DNA of 39,750 nucleotides, taken from contig JAUWOU010000013.1 of assembly GCA_030612005.1 (NCBI GenBank), positions 1 to 39,750 of the forward strand. The letters are read 5' to 3'. Both the position numbers and the translations under genes were made by a program. Source of the stretch: Candidatus Thorarchaeota archaeon. GTDB taxonomy: Archaea > Asgardarchaeota > Thorarchaeia > Thorarchaeales > Thorarchaeaceae. Below, in pieces: positions 16,691-25,328 of the stretch. Each line of letters starts with the position of its first letter. Within the stretch, counting starts at the first letter, position 1. The notes under the pieces were generated by a model that saw nothing but the letters and a program-made list of their open reading frames with translations, was not told the DNA's origin and made no database searches.

Positions 16691-16990
16691 CTAGAGTTTG
16701 ACCCATTGTGCATGCGGATGTCCTTCTATATAGAGAACAGCCTGTTCATGCACAAATCCAGCATTTATTGCAGTCTGTACAGCTTTCTTTCCAACCATGT
16801 TGGCAATTGTTGCTTTTTCAAGATGATTAACACAGGTCTTTGAATCAACAAGCTCGCCACCATAGAATTCCTCACTCACCTTGAAATTAATCTGACCCTC
16901 TTTGAGTGTTTTTCCTAATAGTGGTTTATCACAGATTGCAACAACATAATGATCACGTGTTTCACTTACACGCATGTACATTTTAAGCAT
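16691..16990 (-). CDS. DUF424 family protein
   Basis: 99 residues from ATG 16990 (GGAG 8 nt upstream; a GTG three codons earlier is less likely). MRVSETRDHYVVAICDKPLLGKTLKEG and ANMVGKKAVQTAINAGFV are typical of the conserved archaeal DUF424 family. Function unknown; it is often near translation genes, and here lies on the same strand as aIF2-beta. Confidence 0.85.
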   Translation of the reverse strand: MLKMYMRVSETRDHYVVAICDKPLLGKTLKEGQINFKVSEEFYGGELVDSKTCVNHLEKATIANMVGKKAVQTAINAGFVHEQAVLYIEGHPHAQWVKL

Positions 16991-17194
16991 TGTAATCACT
17001 CCAGGTTTAAACGGGTCTTATTGCGGTTTGAGCACCACAAGCTTGTGAAGCATCTATTGTGTAAGTTCATTCCCAGTCTATATGAACTTCTCTATAAAGC
17101 TAAGATAACAAAATCTGTAGATAACGGATCCCTGACTTGCGTTTTATCAAAACAATAAAGTTTCGTGGGAAACGCGCAGTCATGCAATCTCAAC

Positions 17195-17638
17195 CTAATC
17201 GTCATCATTGACCCAGGCCATGTCAGCTTTCCACGGACTGACTGATACATCACGCACGAACTCTTCGTCGTCAAGATATCCAGACAACCACTGATTCAGA
17301 AGAGCATCTCTTAGAATTTCCTCAATTTTTTCTCTAGGTAGATTCGTTTCTCTCTGCAGTTCTGTAATGGTAACCTTCTTCCTCATGGCGGCAATCTCCA
17401 CGACGGTGTATTCCTTACTAACGCTTTCTGAACCTAGACCCAGAAACACTCCAACGACTAGCAGAAATAATCCGGTAACAAGCAGAATCAACGAAGTTGA
17501 CGTGAACAAGATATCATCCTGCATATGAGGATACATGGTGGTCCAGCCAAAAATCATCAATCCCGCAAAAGATAGCAAATTGATTGCTGCTATCACTACC
17601 CACTTACCAATTTCACCACGGGACCTTCCAAGTGACAT
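17195..17638 (-). CDS. Small membrane protein with winged-helix-like tail
   Basis: 147 residues. Two membrane segments (about 12-32 and 43-66) are followed by a soluble part resembling a winged-helix or HTH: VTITELQRETNLPREKIEEILRDALLNQWLSGYL, then an acidic end. I do not recognise a family. It might be a membrane-tethered regulator or scaffold. Its position behind aIF2-beta on the same strand, with a 121-bp gap, does not prove an operon. Confidence 0.7.
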   Translation of the reverse strand: MSLGRSRGEIGKWVVIAAINLLSFAGLMIFGWTTMYPHMQDDILFTSTSLILLVTGLFLLVVGVFLGLGSESVSKEYTVVEIAAMRKKVTITELQRETNLPREKIEEILRDALLNQWLSGYLDDEEFVRDVSVSPWKADMAWVNDDD

Positions 17639-17759
17639 CTTCCTATACTCTCACTCTATTAAGGACGCCAATGCTTTTAGAGATTTGTCACTCAAAAACA
17701 GATGCCCAAGATGGTGACTTCAAATTACCTCCAGAAAAGGAGTAAAGTATGCCTGATAC

Positions 17760-18173
17760 CTACACTGGTCTAATGGCTGTTTGGGCACCGCAAGCTGAAC
17801 ATATCATATAGTACCCACGTTTTATTTTCTTGATCTCAGTATCAGGTCTAGTACAGACTGGACAGAGAACATAGGAGTCAATGTACCGGATGAGAACATC
17901 GTTGACAGCTTCGGCAGTGAATTTACCATTGAAGATAGCATTGCCACCTTCTATGTTTCCAGCAGTTCCAATTTGACCAGAAACAAATTTGAGAACTTCT
18001 CTTCCTGGGCGGTTTAGGACGTTTATGATGTCCTGGAAATTCTGCCAGAGACTTCGGTTACCCTGAACCATCAATCTCACAGGAGGAACCTTGAATCTCT
18101 CTCCGGATCTATTGAATGCATCTTCTGGGACCTGTGATCTTGCACGGTCTAGAAGGCTATCATAGTCGTCCAT
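17760..18173 (-). CDS. Translation initiation factor aIF2 subunit beta
   Basis: 137 residues. N-terminal helix, a central alpha/beta domain (NRSLWQNFQDIINVLNR, then NGKFTAEAVNDVLIRYIDSYVLCPVC) and a C-terminal zinc ribbon with CPVC and CSAC. Part of the aIF2 heterotrimer that delivers initiator tRNA. Length is normal for archaea. The RPA-like gene lies 58 nt upstream on the same strand. Confidence 0.96.
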   Translation of the reverse strand: MDDYDSLLDRARSQVPEDAFNRSGERFKVPPVRLMVQGNRSLWQNFQDIINVLNRPGREVLKFVSGQIGTAGNIEGGNAIFNGKFTAEAVNDVLIRYIDSYVLCPVCTRPDTEIKKIKRGYYMICSACGAQTAIRPV

Positions 18174-18231
18174 ACTTGAATTTCCCCATATACGTTATTG
18201 AAGGTATTGTTTCGGCATACTTTGTCAATCA

Positions 18232-18924
18232 TCAGGTTGCAGGAAGATAGCTAGAGGGGGTAATCTCATTGATGAAACCATCTTCAATTAGTTTGAAGAT
18301 TTTTGTCTGAATTTCAATGGCATCCTTTCCCTTTTGTTCAAAGAAAGCAACAATGTCCTTCAAGTTCACACCCTTTGGAGTAGCATGCAGTTCAATATAG
18401 CTGAGTATCTGTTTTGTCAAACCAGTCAAAGAAGTTGGAGATGGCCCACCAATTATGGTGGTTAATTGTTGTTGACCCTCATCGCTACTCACACTCATTG
18501 AAACACCGCTGCGAGTAAGAATTGCTTGATATCGTTCTAGGAGATGGAGTCCCATGAAGTTTGGGTCTGTAATTTCCTTGACTATCTCAGGAATAATGTA
18601 GACCTCGTCCTCGTACTTGCGGACCTTCCCAATGACTAGAGCTAGAATGTCTTCCTTGACTCCTTCAAGTAGGGCAGATTCTTCCTCTCCCCACACTTTG
18701 ATACGGATAGTATCAGTTCCATCATCAAGTGTAATGCTCATGAACCTCTTTCCCCCTTCTGAATTAGCTTCTTTGTTAAACTTGCTAACAACAAATCCAA
18801 CAATCACTACTCTTCGAAGTTCAACTCCGTAAGATGATGTTACATGAGCGCCATTATCGTCTCCAAATGTACCATTCACAATATCAGAGATGGAGGCTCT
18901 GACAGCGGTCATTCGTTTTCTCAT
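18232..18924 (-). CDS. RPA-like OB-fold protein (RPA2/RPA32 type)
   Basis: 230 residues. One OB fold at about 35-125 (VVIVGFVVSKFNKE, RFMSITLDDGTDTIRIKVWGE, YIIPEIVKEI) and a C-terminal winged-helix part at about 160-225 (TGLTKQILSYIELHATPKGV). This is the layout of the RPA32 subunit and of archaeal RPA-associated proteins. It likely binds ssDNA with partners in replication or repair, next to FEN1. AGGTGA is 9 nt before the ATG. A second ssDNA-binding system (SSB) is at the left edge. Confidence 0.85.
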   Translation of the reverse strand: MRKRMTAVRASISDIVNGTFGDDNGAHVTSSYGVELRRVVIVGFVVSKFNKEANSEGGKRFMSITLDDGTDTIRIKVWGEEESALLEGVKEDILALVIGKVRKYEDEVYIIPEIVKEITDPNFMGLHLLERYQAILTRSGVSMSVSSDEGQQQLTTIIGGPSPTSLTGLTKQILSYIELHATPKGVNLKDIVAFFEQKGKDAIEIQTKIFKLIEDGFINEITPSSYLPAT

Positions 18925-19033
18925 TTGTTGGATTCACCTTTTCTCCTAGTATAGAGTGAGTCTTTTGCTATTTATAGTCACGGAAACTTGCTCCTCTCTT
19001 CCTTCACTGTTTATGGCTGTTGCCCTTGAGCTG

Positions 19034-20068
19034 TCAGAAGAAATCAGATAGAGAACTCTGGTGTGTGGAACCCCGAATTTCCTCTAATGCTTTATGGAGG
19101 CGTTCAAGGGACTTCTGAATTCTACTCTCACTAAAATCATGCTCTTTACAGAGTATCCTTTCAATCTCGTCAGGTTGAGGATCAGTCCACTTTGGACTCT
19201 CTAGGTCAAATTTTGGGGGATTCAGAAAGATTTCACGTATCTCATCATATGGAAAGTCAAACTTTGTGCCTCTATCAGTTTCAATAGTTTCAAGATTGCC
19301 ATGCTTCTTGACTAATTTAAGGGCGGTCTTTGGACCAATGCCTTTGACACTATCATTATAGTCGGTACCTACTAGTATTGCAATATCGATTAATTGTTCT
19401 CGGGTTATGCCAAGTAACTGAAGATTCTGGTCCAATAGGATAAGCTCAGGATCTATACTTTTGTACTTCTTAGTGCGAGAAACTCTTCGTCTACCAGAGA
19501 TTGAAAGATTCCGAATCATTCTAGGGCAATTATAGAGTAATGAGTCATTATCTTGACTGGCACTTGCCCATACAAAACCCTCCCGAGCCATTTGTGCGGC
19601 TACCGCTTCTCCCTCAGATGGAGCTTGAATTACAGGAATACCAAGAGCTTGGAGCAGTTCCTTACTCTCATCAATCATAGGACCGGTGAGCCTGGAGCTT
19701 GCCTGTCCTGCTTTCCTAGCATCTTCAATTCGCCCATCCTCTTTTGCCTTCTTCCACTCTTCATAGGCGGCATCACGTATCACACGTCGACGCTGGACTT
19801 CTGGAGCTTTTAGTTTCGGCGCTTTACCATCATAGACATATACGGGATTGATACCATTCTCAAGGAGATTGATATTGCGGTAGAACATACCACTAAGATG
19901 ACTGGTCACTCTTCCTTGTCTGTCCGTTAGTGGTGTACCATCAGGCTGGCGAATTGTTGCTAAGAAAGAATAAATTGTGTTGAAAGCATCAACAGCAATT
20001 TCCTTTCCAGTAAGATCACTTAGTGTAAGTGTTTCAGCTTCTATGATAGCAGCAAGCTTTGTACCCAT
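19034..20068 (-). CDS. fen: Flap endonuclease 1
   Basis: 344 residues from ATG 20068 (GGAG 8 nt upstream; the TTG one codon earlier is rejected). N domain with IAVDAFNTIYSF, FYRNINLLENGI, YVYDGKAPKLK; I domain with PSEGEAVAAQMAREG, SQDNDSLLY and LVGTDYNDSVKGIGPKTALKLV (helix-two-turn-helix). Acidic metal ligands are present. It ends with QSSLSDFF, a canonical PCNA-interacting motif. It removes 5' flaps during Okazaki-fragment maturation and base-excision repair. The usual SQDYD tyrosine is Asn here. Confidence 0.97.
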   Translation of the reverse strand: MGTKLAAIIEAETLTLSDLTGKEIAVDAFNTIYSFLATIRQPDGTPLTDRQGRVTSHLSGMFYRNINLLENGINPVYVYDGKAPKLKAPEVQRRRVIRDAAYEEWKKAKEDGRIEDARKAGQASSRLTGPMIDESKELLQALGIPVIQAPSEGEAVAAQMAREGFVWASASQDNDSLLYNCPRMIRNLSISGRRRVSRTKKYKSIDPELILLDQNLQLLGITREQLIDIAILVGTDYNDSVKGIGPKTALKLVKKHGNLETIETDRGTKFDFPYDEIREIFLNPPKFDLESPKWTDPQPDEIERILCKEHDFSESRIQKSLERLHKALEEIRGSTHQSSLSDFF

Positions 20069-20226
20069 CAAATCATCTCCAAGGATTCAATCTACTAATG
20101 GTATCTCCGCATTTTATCTTTTCAGATGGCAGGCTGCTTCGGCAGATTTATAACAAATTCCCAGTTCGGGCTAAAAATCGGTACTGTCTATACCGACTAC
20201 AACCTTTCTGGTGATGATTGATAACG

Positions 20227-20394
20227 ATGAAAGCAACTAGGTGTACGTCCTGTCACGCATCCGTTTCGCCACAAGAGGATAGCGTAAAATTGCAATGTCC
20301 TTCCTGTGGTGAGTTCACAATCTGGCGTTGCGAATCATGCAGACGCTTTTCCAATAGATACACCTGTCCCAACTGTGGATTTGAGGGACCATAG
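20227..20394 (+). CDS. Small zinc-ribbon RNA-binding-type protein
   Basis: 55 residues. Four CxxC pairs: CTSC, CPSC, CESC and CPNC, i.e. two small zinc ribbons, ending GFEGP. This matches the archaeal family of ~60-residue zinc-ribbon proteins (HVO_2753-like, annotated as zinc-ribbon RNA-binding) that habitually precedes aEF1-beta, as here (24 nt upstream). Function is not settled; a role in translation is inferred from context. GGTGATGATTG before the start is the likely ribosome site. Confidence 0.9.
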   Translation: MKATRCTSCHASVSPQEDSVKLQCPSCGEFTIWRCESCRRFSNRYTCPNCGFEGP

Positions 20395-20418
20395 ATCCAG
20401 AAACGGAGTTGATTCTTA

Positions 20419-20685
20419 ATGGCAAGAGTTGTAATGACAATGAAGATTATGCCAGATGGCGTTGAAGTAGACTTGGATGAACTAGTCGAGCAAATAAAGA
20501 GTGTAATTCCAGAAGGAACCGACATTGGAGCAATAGAAAGGCAACCAGTAGCTTTTGGTCTGATAGCCATTAGGATGAATTTGATCAGAGATGAGTCACT
20601 GGGAGGCACAGATGACCTCGAAGAGGCAATTAGCGCCGTTGAGGGAGTCGCACAAGTCGAAGTAGAAATGGTTTCCAGAATGTAA
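20419..20685 (+). CDS. Translation elongation factor aEF1-beta
   Basis: 88 residues, one ferredoxin-like domain: MARVVMTMKIMPDG, PVAFGLIAIRMNL, VEGVAQVEVEMVSR. It is the nucleotide exchange factor for aEF1-alpha. Length and the upstream zinc-ribbon gene match the conserved archaeal pair. Confidence 0.96.
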   Translation: MARVVMTMKIMPDGVEVDLDELVEQIKSVIPEGTDIGAIERQPVAFGLIAIRMNLIRDESLGGTDDLEEAISAVEGVAQVEVEMVSRM

Positions 20686-20894
20686 GTAGCTCAATACTAG
20701 CATCACATCGCATCTTAGACTTGATTTGAAAAGAAAAAATACTGATTCATAATATTGTAGCTTCAAAATTTGTGTAGTGGATTATATTAGCAGATAAAGA
20801 AACATTGAATAGCGGATAAAAAAGGGTGTTTAGTGATTCAAGGCTCCCAAACCGTTTCTAAAATCATAGCAGTCTTGGAGGATGCTTATAGTCA

Positions 20895-23090
20895 ATGGTC
20901 GAAATTGTACTCAAAGTCGCAGAAGCAGAACATAGAGACATTGGTAGGTTCATAGTACGTATTGATGCTATGTCAATGGAAAAGCTGGGGGTCAGGACTG
21001 GAGATATTATCCAGATTAAAGGCAAGCGAGTTACTGCTGCAATTGCATGGCCTGCGTATCAAGGAGATAAGGGACATGAAATCATCCGAATGGATGGTCG
21101 AATCAGGAGAAATGCCGGAGTAAGTCTCAGTGAAAAGGTAACAGTATCTAGGGCAAATGAAGAGCCAGCTAAGAGTGTTACACTTGCGCCTACTTCAGTG
21201 CCTATCCGACCAGAACCCAGGTTTGAAGAGTTTGTAAAAAGAAAACTACTCAACTGTCCTGTGACTTTACAGGATACAGTCTTCATTCCAATTCTCGGGA
21301 GAGCTATACCCTTCAAGGTAACTTCCATCAAACCTACAGGAACCGTTGTTGTACAACATTCTACAATTTTAGGCATTGCTGAGAAACCAACAGGAGATGT
21401 TATTGGTGCAACTGCAGTCACATACGAAGAGATAGGTGGCTGCTCTGATGCAATCCAAAGAATCAGAGAGATGGTAGAATTACCAATGAAACATCCTGAG
21501 TTATTCAAAAGACTAGGGATTGATCCTCCCCGGGGACTTATCCTTCATGGACCACCAGGAACAGGGAAAACACTACTAGCAAAAGCAGTAGCAAGTGAAT
21601 CTGAGGCCAATTTTGTACACATCAACGGACCTGAGATTATGTCCAAGTTTTATGGTGAATCTGAACAGAAACTCAGGAAGATTTTCGAAGAAGCAGAAGA
21701 AAACGCACCAAGTATCATATTCATAGATGAACTAGATGCGATAGCACCAAAAAGAGAAGATGTACAAGGTGAGGTTGAGAGGAGAGTCGTGGCTCAACTA
21801 CTCGCAACTATGGACGGACTCAAGTCACGCGGGCAGGTTATCGTTATTGGTGCAACAAATCGTGTTAACGCACTGGATCCAGCTCTGCGAAGACCAGGAC
21901 GTTTTGATAGAGAACTTGAGATTGGAGTTCCAGATGAAACAGGACGCTTAGAGGTTCTGCATATCCATTCTCGAGGTATGCCACTTACAGCAGAAGGTGA
22001 GGGTAAAGTCGACCTCCAAGTATTTGCCAAGAAAACTCATGGATTTGTAGGTGCTGACCTCCAAGCATTATGTAGAGAGGCTGCAATGAAAGCATTGAGA
22101 AGATATCTTCCAAAAATCAACCTTGAAGATGATGAGATACCTCAAGATGTGTTAGACCAACTAGAGGTTCACAAGGGCGATTTTGTAGAAGCTCTGAGAG
22201 AGGTTTTCCCATCAGCTGTAAGAGAGGTCTTCATTGAGATTCCCAATGTACATTGGACTGACATTGGGGGATTAGATGATGTCATTCAAAAACTAGTAGA
22301 AGTTGTTGAGTGGCCACTAAAGAAACCTGAGGCTTTCAAACGTTTAGGAATCACTCCCCCGAAAGGCATTCTTATTTATGGACCTCCAGGTAGTGGAAAG
22401 ACCCTACTTGCTAGAGCAGTTGCCACTGAAAGTGAGGCCAATTTCATTAGCGTTAAGGGTCCCGAACTCATTTCAAAATGGGTAGGAGAGAGTGAAAAGG
22501 CCATCAGAGAGATTTTCCGAAAAGCAAGAACAGCCGCACCATCAATAATATTCTTTGATGAAATTGATGCAATCGCACCATCACGGGGCGGTGGTTCTGG
22601 TGATTTCCATCATACAGAGAGAGTCATCAGTCAGCTTCTAACGGAGATGGATGGTTTAGAATCTATGAAAGACGTGGTCGTAATAGCAGCTACAAATCGT
22701 CCAGAACTGATTGATAAAGCGCTAATTCGAACAGGAAGATTCGATAGGTTCGTTAATGTTGATGCCCCAGATAAAAAGAGCAGAACAGCGATTTTCAAAA
22801 TCTATACAGCAGATATGCCTCTGGCTGATGATGTAGATATTAAGAAATTAGTAGAAGCAACAGAGTACTATGTTGGTGGCGATATTGAAGCAATCTGTAG
22901 AGAAGCAGGAATGCGAGCTCTCAGGGAAGACATGGAGATTGAAACTGTTTCAGCCAAGCACTTTGATGAGGCTTTGAAAGATGTCCATGCCTCTACAACA
23001 AAAGAAATGCTCGAACGATTCAGAAAACTGGATCAGATACTTCGCAGAGCTACAGAAACGGATCCAGCAACTGCATCTATGTACGGTTAA
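20895..23090 (+). CDS. cdc48: CDC48/VCP family AAA+ ATPase
   Basis: 731 residues. N domain 1-170 (double-psi barrel plus four-stranded barrel), D1 with Walker A GPPGTGKT (219-226) and Walker B IDELD (277-281), D2 with Walker A GPPGSGKT (496-503) and Walker B FDEID (554-558). The D2 Walker A has Ser for the usual Thr, and the D2 arginine-finger region reads IRTGRFDR rather than LRPGRFDR. It unfolds and segregates proteins for degradation. The C-terminus (ATASMYG) is short but ends Tyr-Gly without the penultimate hydrophobic-Tyr-X of proteasome-docking ATPases. Transcribed from its own 209-bp upstream region. Confidence 0.97.
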   Translation: MVEIVLKVAEAEHRDIGRFIVRIDAMSMEKLGVRTGDIIQIKGKRVTAAIAWPAYQGDKGHEIIRMDGRIRRNAGVSLSEKVTVSRANEEPAKSVTLAPTSVPIRPEPRFEEFVKRKLLNCPVTLQDTVFIPILGRAIPFKVTSIKPTGTVVVQHSTILGIAEKPTGDVIGATAVTYEEIGGCSDAIQRIREMVELPMKHPELFKRLGIDPPRGLILHGPPGTGKTLLAKAVASESEANFVHINGPEIMSKFYGESEQKLRKIFEEAEENAPSIIFIDELDAIAPKREDVQGEVERRVVAQLLATMDGLKSRGQVIVIGATNRVNALDPALRRPGRFDRELEIGVPDETGRLEVLHIHSRGMPLTAEGEGKVDLQVFAKKTHGFVGADLQALCREAAMKALRRYLPKINLEDDEIPQDVLDQLEVHKGDFVEALREVFPSAVREVFIEIPNVHWTDIGGLDDVIQKLVEVVEWPLKKPEAFKRLGITPPKGILIYGPPGSGKTLLARAVATESEANFISVKGPELISKWVGESEKAIREIFRKARTAAPSIIFFDEIDAIAPSRGGGSGDFHHTERVISQLLTEMDGLESMKDVVVIAATNRPELIDKALIRTGRFDRFVNVDAPDKKSRTAIFKIYTADMPLADDVDIKKLVEATEYYVGGDIEAICREAGMRALREDMEIETVSAKHFDEALKDVHASTTKEMLERFRKLDQILRRATETDPATASMYG

Positions 23091-23109
23091 TAATAAATGG
23101 TGATATTGA

Positions 23110-23370
23110 ATGGCACCTTGGAATGCAATTCCCATAACAAACTTGGTAGTTCAAATCGTTAAGAAACGTCGAGGAGTTATCCTAGATGACGAACTTATTC
23201 GAGCACTAAAGAAGGAACTTGGAACCGAACCCAGTGATGCTGAATTGAATACGGCATTATTACAGCTAGAGATTAATGGACTCGTACACGTCAGCCAAAT
23301 CACTAAGACCAAGCGAAGGATTGAAGTGATAAGCGAAGGAACTGAGTTTCTAGCGGTAGATGAGGACTAA
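23110..23370 (+). CDS. Small conserved winged-helix-like protein
   Basis: 86 residues with helix-helix-wing appearance: LVVQIVKKRRGVILDDELIRALKKEL, ELNTALLQLEINGLVHVSQI, then a strand hairpin TKRRIEVIS. Similar small proteins sit beside CDC48 or RibL in archaeal genomes (recalled, not checked). DNA or protein binding is possible. GGTGA is 6 nt before the ATG; 20 nt behind cdc48, so likely co-transcribed. Confidence 0.75.
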   Translation: MAPWNAIPITNLVVQIVKKRRGVILDDELIRALKKELGTEPSDAELNTALLQLEINGLVHVSQITKTKRRIEVISEGTEFLAVDED

Positions 23371-23396
23371 TTCATTCACTGCAGGGAGTAGGTTCA

Positions 23397-23858
23397 ATGA
23401 CTGGTAAGCGAGTTCTTGCAGCGGGCAAATTCGATATACTTCATCTAGGACATCTTGCATATCTCGAACAGGCTAAATTACTTGCGGGAGATGATGGAGA
23501 GCTAATCGTAATTATTGCTCTTGATAAGACAATCGAGAGAGAGCGTAGTGCGCCCCCAGTCTTTCCCCAGGAACAGAGGAGAAAACTTGTAGAGGCGCTT
23601 GGATTCGTAAATCGTGCAATCGTTGGTCTTGATACAGAAGACCACACTGAGATTGTCATTCAAACTGAACCGGACATTATCGCTCTTGGATACGATCAGT
23701 ATACCAATTTGGAACGCCTTGAGCAACGTATCTCAGAAAAGGGACTTCACACCAAGGTTGTACGATTAGAGAAGATCGTAGCTGAGGGTTTATTCTCTTC
23801 TACTCTCATTCGAAAACGAATTATAGATTTCTACAGAGAGAACGGTAGTCCAAGATAG
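23397..23858 (+). CDS. ribL: Archaeal FAD synthase (FMN adenylyltransferase)
   Basis: 153 residues. Nucleotidyltransferase fold with AAGKFDILHLGHLAYLEQA (HxGH motif HLGH) and IIALGYDQY, then a C-terminal SSTLIRKRI motif (ISSTxIR type). The archaeal RibL makes FAD from FMN with ATP or CTP, distinct from bacterial RibF. GGGAG lies before the ATG; third gene after cdc48. Confidence 0.9.
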   Translation: MTGKRVLAAGKFDILHLGHLAYLEQAKLLAGDDGELIVIIALDKTIERERSAPPVFPQEQRRKLVEALGFVNRAIVGLDTEDHTEIVIQTEPDIIALGYDQYTNLERLEQRISEKGLHTKVVRLEKIVAEGLFSSTLIRKRIIDFYRENGSPR

Positions 23859-23861
23859 CTT

Positions 23862-25199
23862 CTAGATGATGAGTTCTCCTCTTGCTTCTGCAGCGCGATT
23901 TAGTACAGACTTTCGTTCTCGTCTATCAAACTCCCATCTCCAGACTGCAAAGGCAACTGCAGCCAGAAATCCAAGAAGTATGATACCATAAATGGTAGCC
24001 CAATTGTACGGAAAGTGCTTCATGAATTCGGGTATTGGTCCTCCAATGAAGTATGGCCAATTAACGATTAATCCAAGGAGATACATCAACCCTACTACTG
24101 CTAACTGTTTCATATACGCATTTGCGTACTCATCTTTGTTAAAGAGCAACACAACAGGAAGGAACCAAAAGAGATACCATGGCATTACCCAACGGAATGT
24201 GAAGAGAGTTAGTGGGATCATGTAAAGGTACAGAGGTATTAGAGAGGTTATCTTTTGTCTAAATGAGTTCTCCATAAAATCGGACTTTGCAGGGAGAAAT
24301 ATTCGAAATGTAGCGAGCATAAAGAATCCATAGATAACTATAGGAATCAAGGCGGGGAACCAGATATAGGTAGCAGGTGGGCTATCTAAGACTGGAGTGC
24401 CTATTGCGAGACCTGGATACATTGGATTCACAACAAACGGGCTATAGCTTGCTTGATTCAACAGATGTGAAACTAAAGAATCGAAACTAGCGCCAAAAAT
24501 GACTGGAACTACAGTTAAAATCATAGAAACTAGAAACCAAATTGAAGAAGCAGGGTCTATTATGAAAAATGCAGGAAATACTACAGCTGGATAAATCTTG
24601 GTCTGCACGGCCATACCAAGAGTAAACATAGCCTTTCCACGTTGGTTTTCTTTCCAAAGAACTAGCGACATCAAAAGCAGACAGTCTACAATAGGTTCGA
24701 GTTTTCCACCACCTGCGGACATGACCAGTCCATAAATGAAATATCCTCCAAAGATTAAACGTGCCCAGTTAATTTTGTAGAGTTTCTCACGAAGTAAAAT
24801 GGCAAGTAATACAAGATTCAGATTGAAGACAAGTACTAGTAGAAAATTCAACCATAAAGGTTGTAATCCACCCGTACCTGGGAATATCCACGTAGCTATT
24901 GCAAAGAATATCAGCCCAAATATAGGATATTCGTACTTCACCCCTCCGAGGTAATCTGGAAGAGTGTGAAAACCATCATTGAAGCCCATATAGTCCAGTT
25001 CTGTTGCCAGTTGTGTGTCATTCATATCATAAACGATGAACCCATAAATCCAGAAAGCTTCACCATACATTTCGTTTCGATTTCGGTCCCTTTGAATAAC
25101 AAGGGTGTCAGCGATTGGAATTGCAAGCAGAGATATGACTAGAGTAAGCACCAGGTACTTTCTGTGTTCATAGATGCTAAGACTAATCGCAGATAGCAT
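23862..25199 (-). CDS. Polytopic membrane glycosyltransferase, GT87/DUF2029-like
   Basis: 445 residues with roughly ten or eleven membrane segments. An early loop has an acidic site (YDMNDTQLATELDYMGF, VKYEYPIFGLIFF), and QTKIYPAVVFPAFF resembles the KxYP motif of GT87 polyprenyl-phosphate mannosyltransferases. It probably transfers a sugar from a lipid carrier outside the membrane, perhaps to lipids or glycans. The substrate is unknown. Convergent with ribL, 3 bp between the stops. Confidence 0.75.
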   Translation of the reverse strand: MLSAISLSIYEHRKYLVLTLVISLLAIPIADTLVIQRDRNRNEMYGEAFWIYGFIVYDMNDTQLATELDYMGFNDGFHTLPDYLGGVKYEYPIFGLIFFAIATWIFPGTGGLQPLWLNFLLVLVFNLNLVLLAILLREKLYKINWARLIFGGYFIYGLVMSAGGGKLEPIVDCLLLMSLVLWKENQRGKAMFTLGMAVQTKIYPAVVFPAFFIIDPASSIWFLVSMILTVVPVIFGASFDSLVSHLLNQASYSPFVVNPMYPGLAIGTPVLDSPPATYIWFPALIPIVIYGFFMLATFRIFLPAKSDFMENSFRQKITSLIPLYLYMIPLTLFTFRWVMPWYLFWFLPVVLLFNKDEYANAYMKQLAVVGLMYLLGLIVNWPYFIGGPIPEFMKHFPYNWATIYGIILLGFLAAVAFAVWRWEFDRRERKSVLNRAAEARGELII

Positions 25200-25241
25200 T
25201 TCACTAACAACCTATGTCGAAGGCACGAGTCCTGTATATTA

Positions 25242-25264
25242 ATTACATGTATGACATGTGTAAT
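25242..25264. promoter_or_regulatory. Near-perfect palindrome upstream of the GT87 gene
   Basis: ATTACATGT-ATG-ACATG-TG-TAAT, an inverted repeat with a 2-nt asymmetry. On the minus strand it abuts a TATA-like TAATTAATATAC about 40 nt before the start at 25199, a place where a repressor or activator dimer would act. It could instead be the 3' hairpin of the upstream gene. Confidence 0.4.
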
Positions 25265-25328
25265 AATATCATCATACTACACGATGACATCTTTGTAAAC
25301 TAGTAGCTGATTTTTGATGATGCATATA

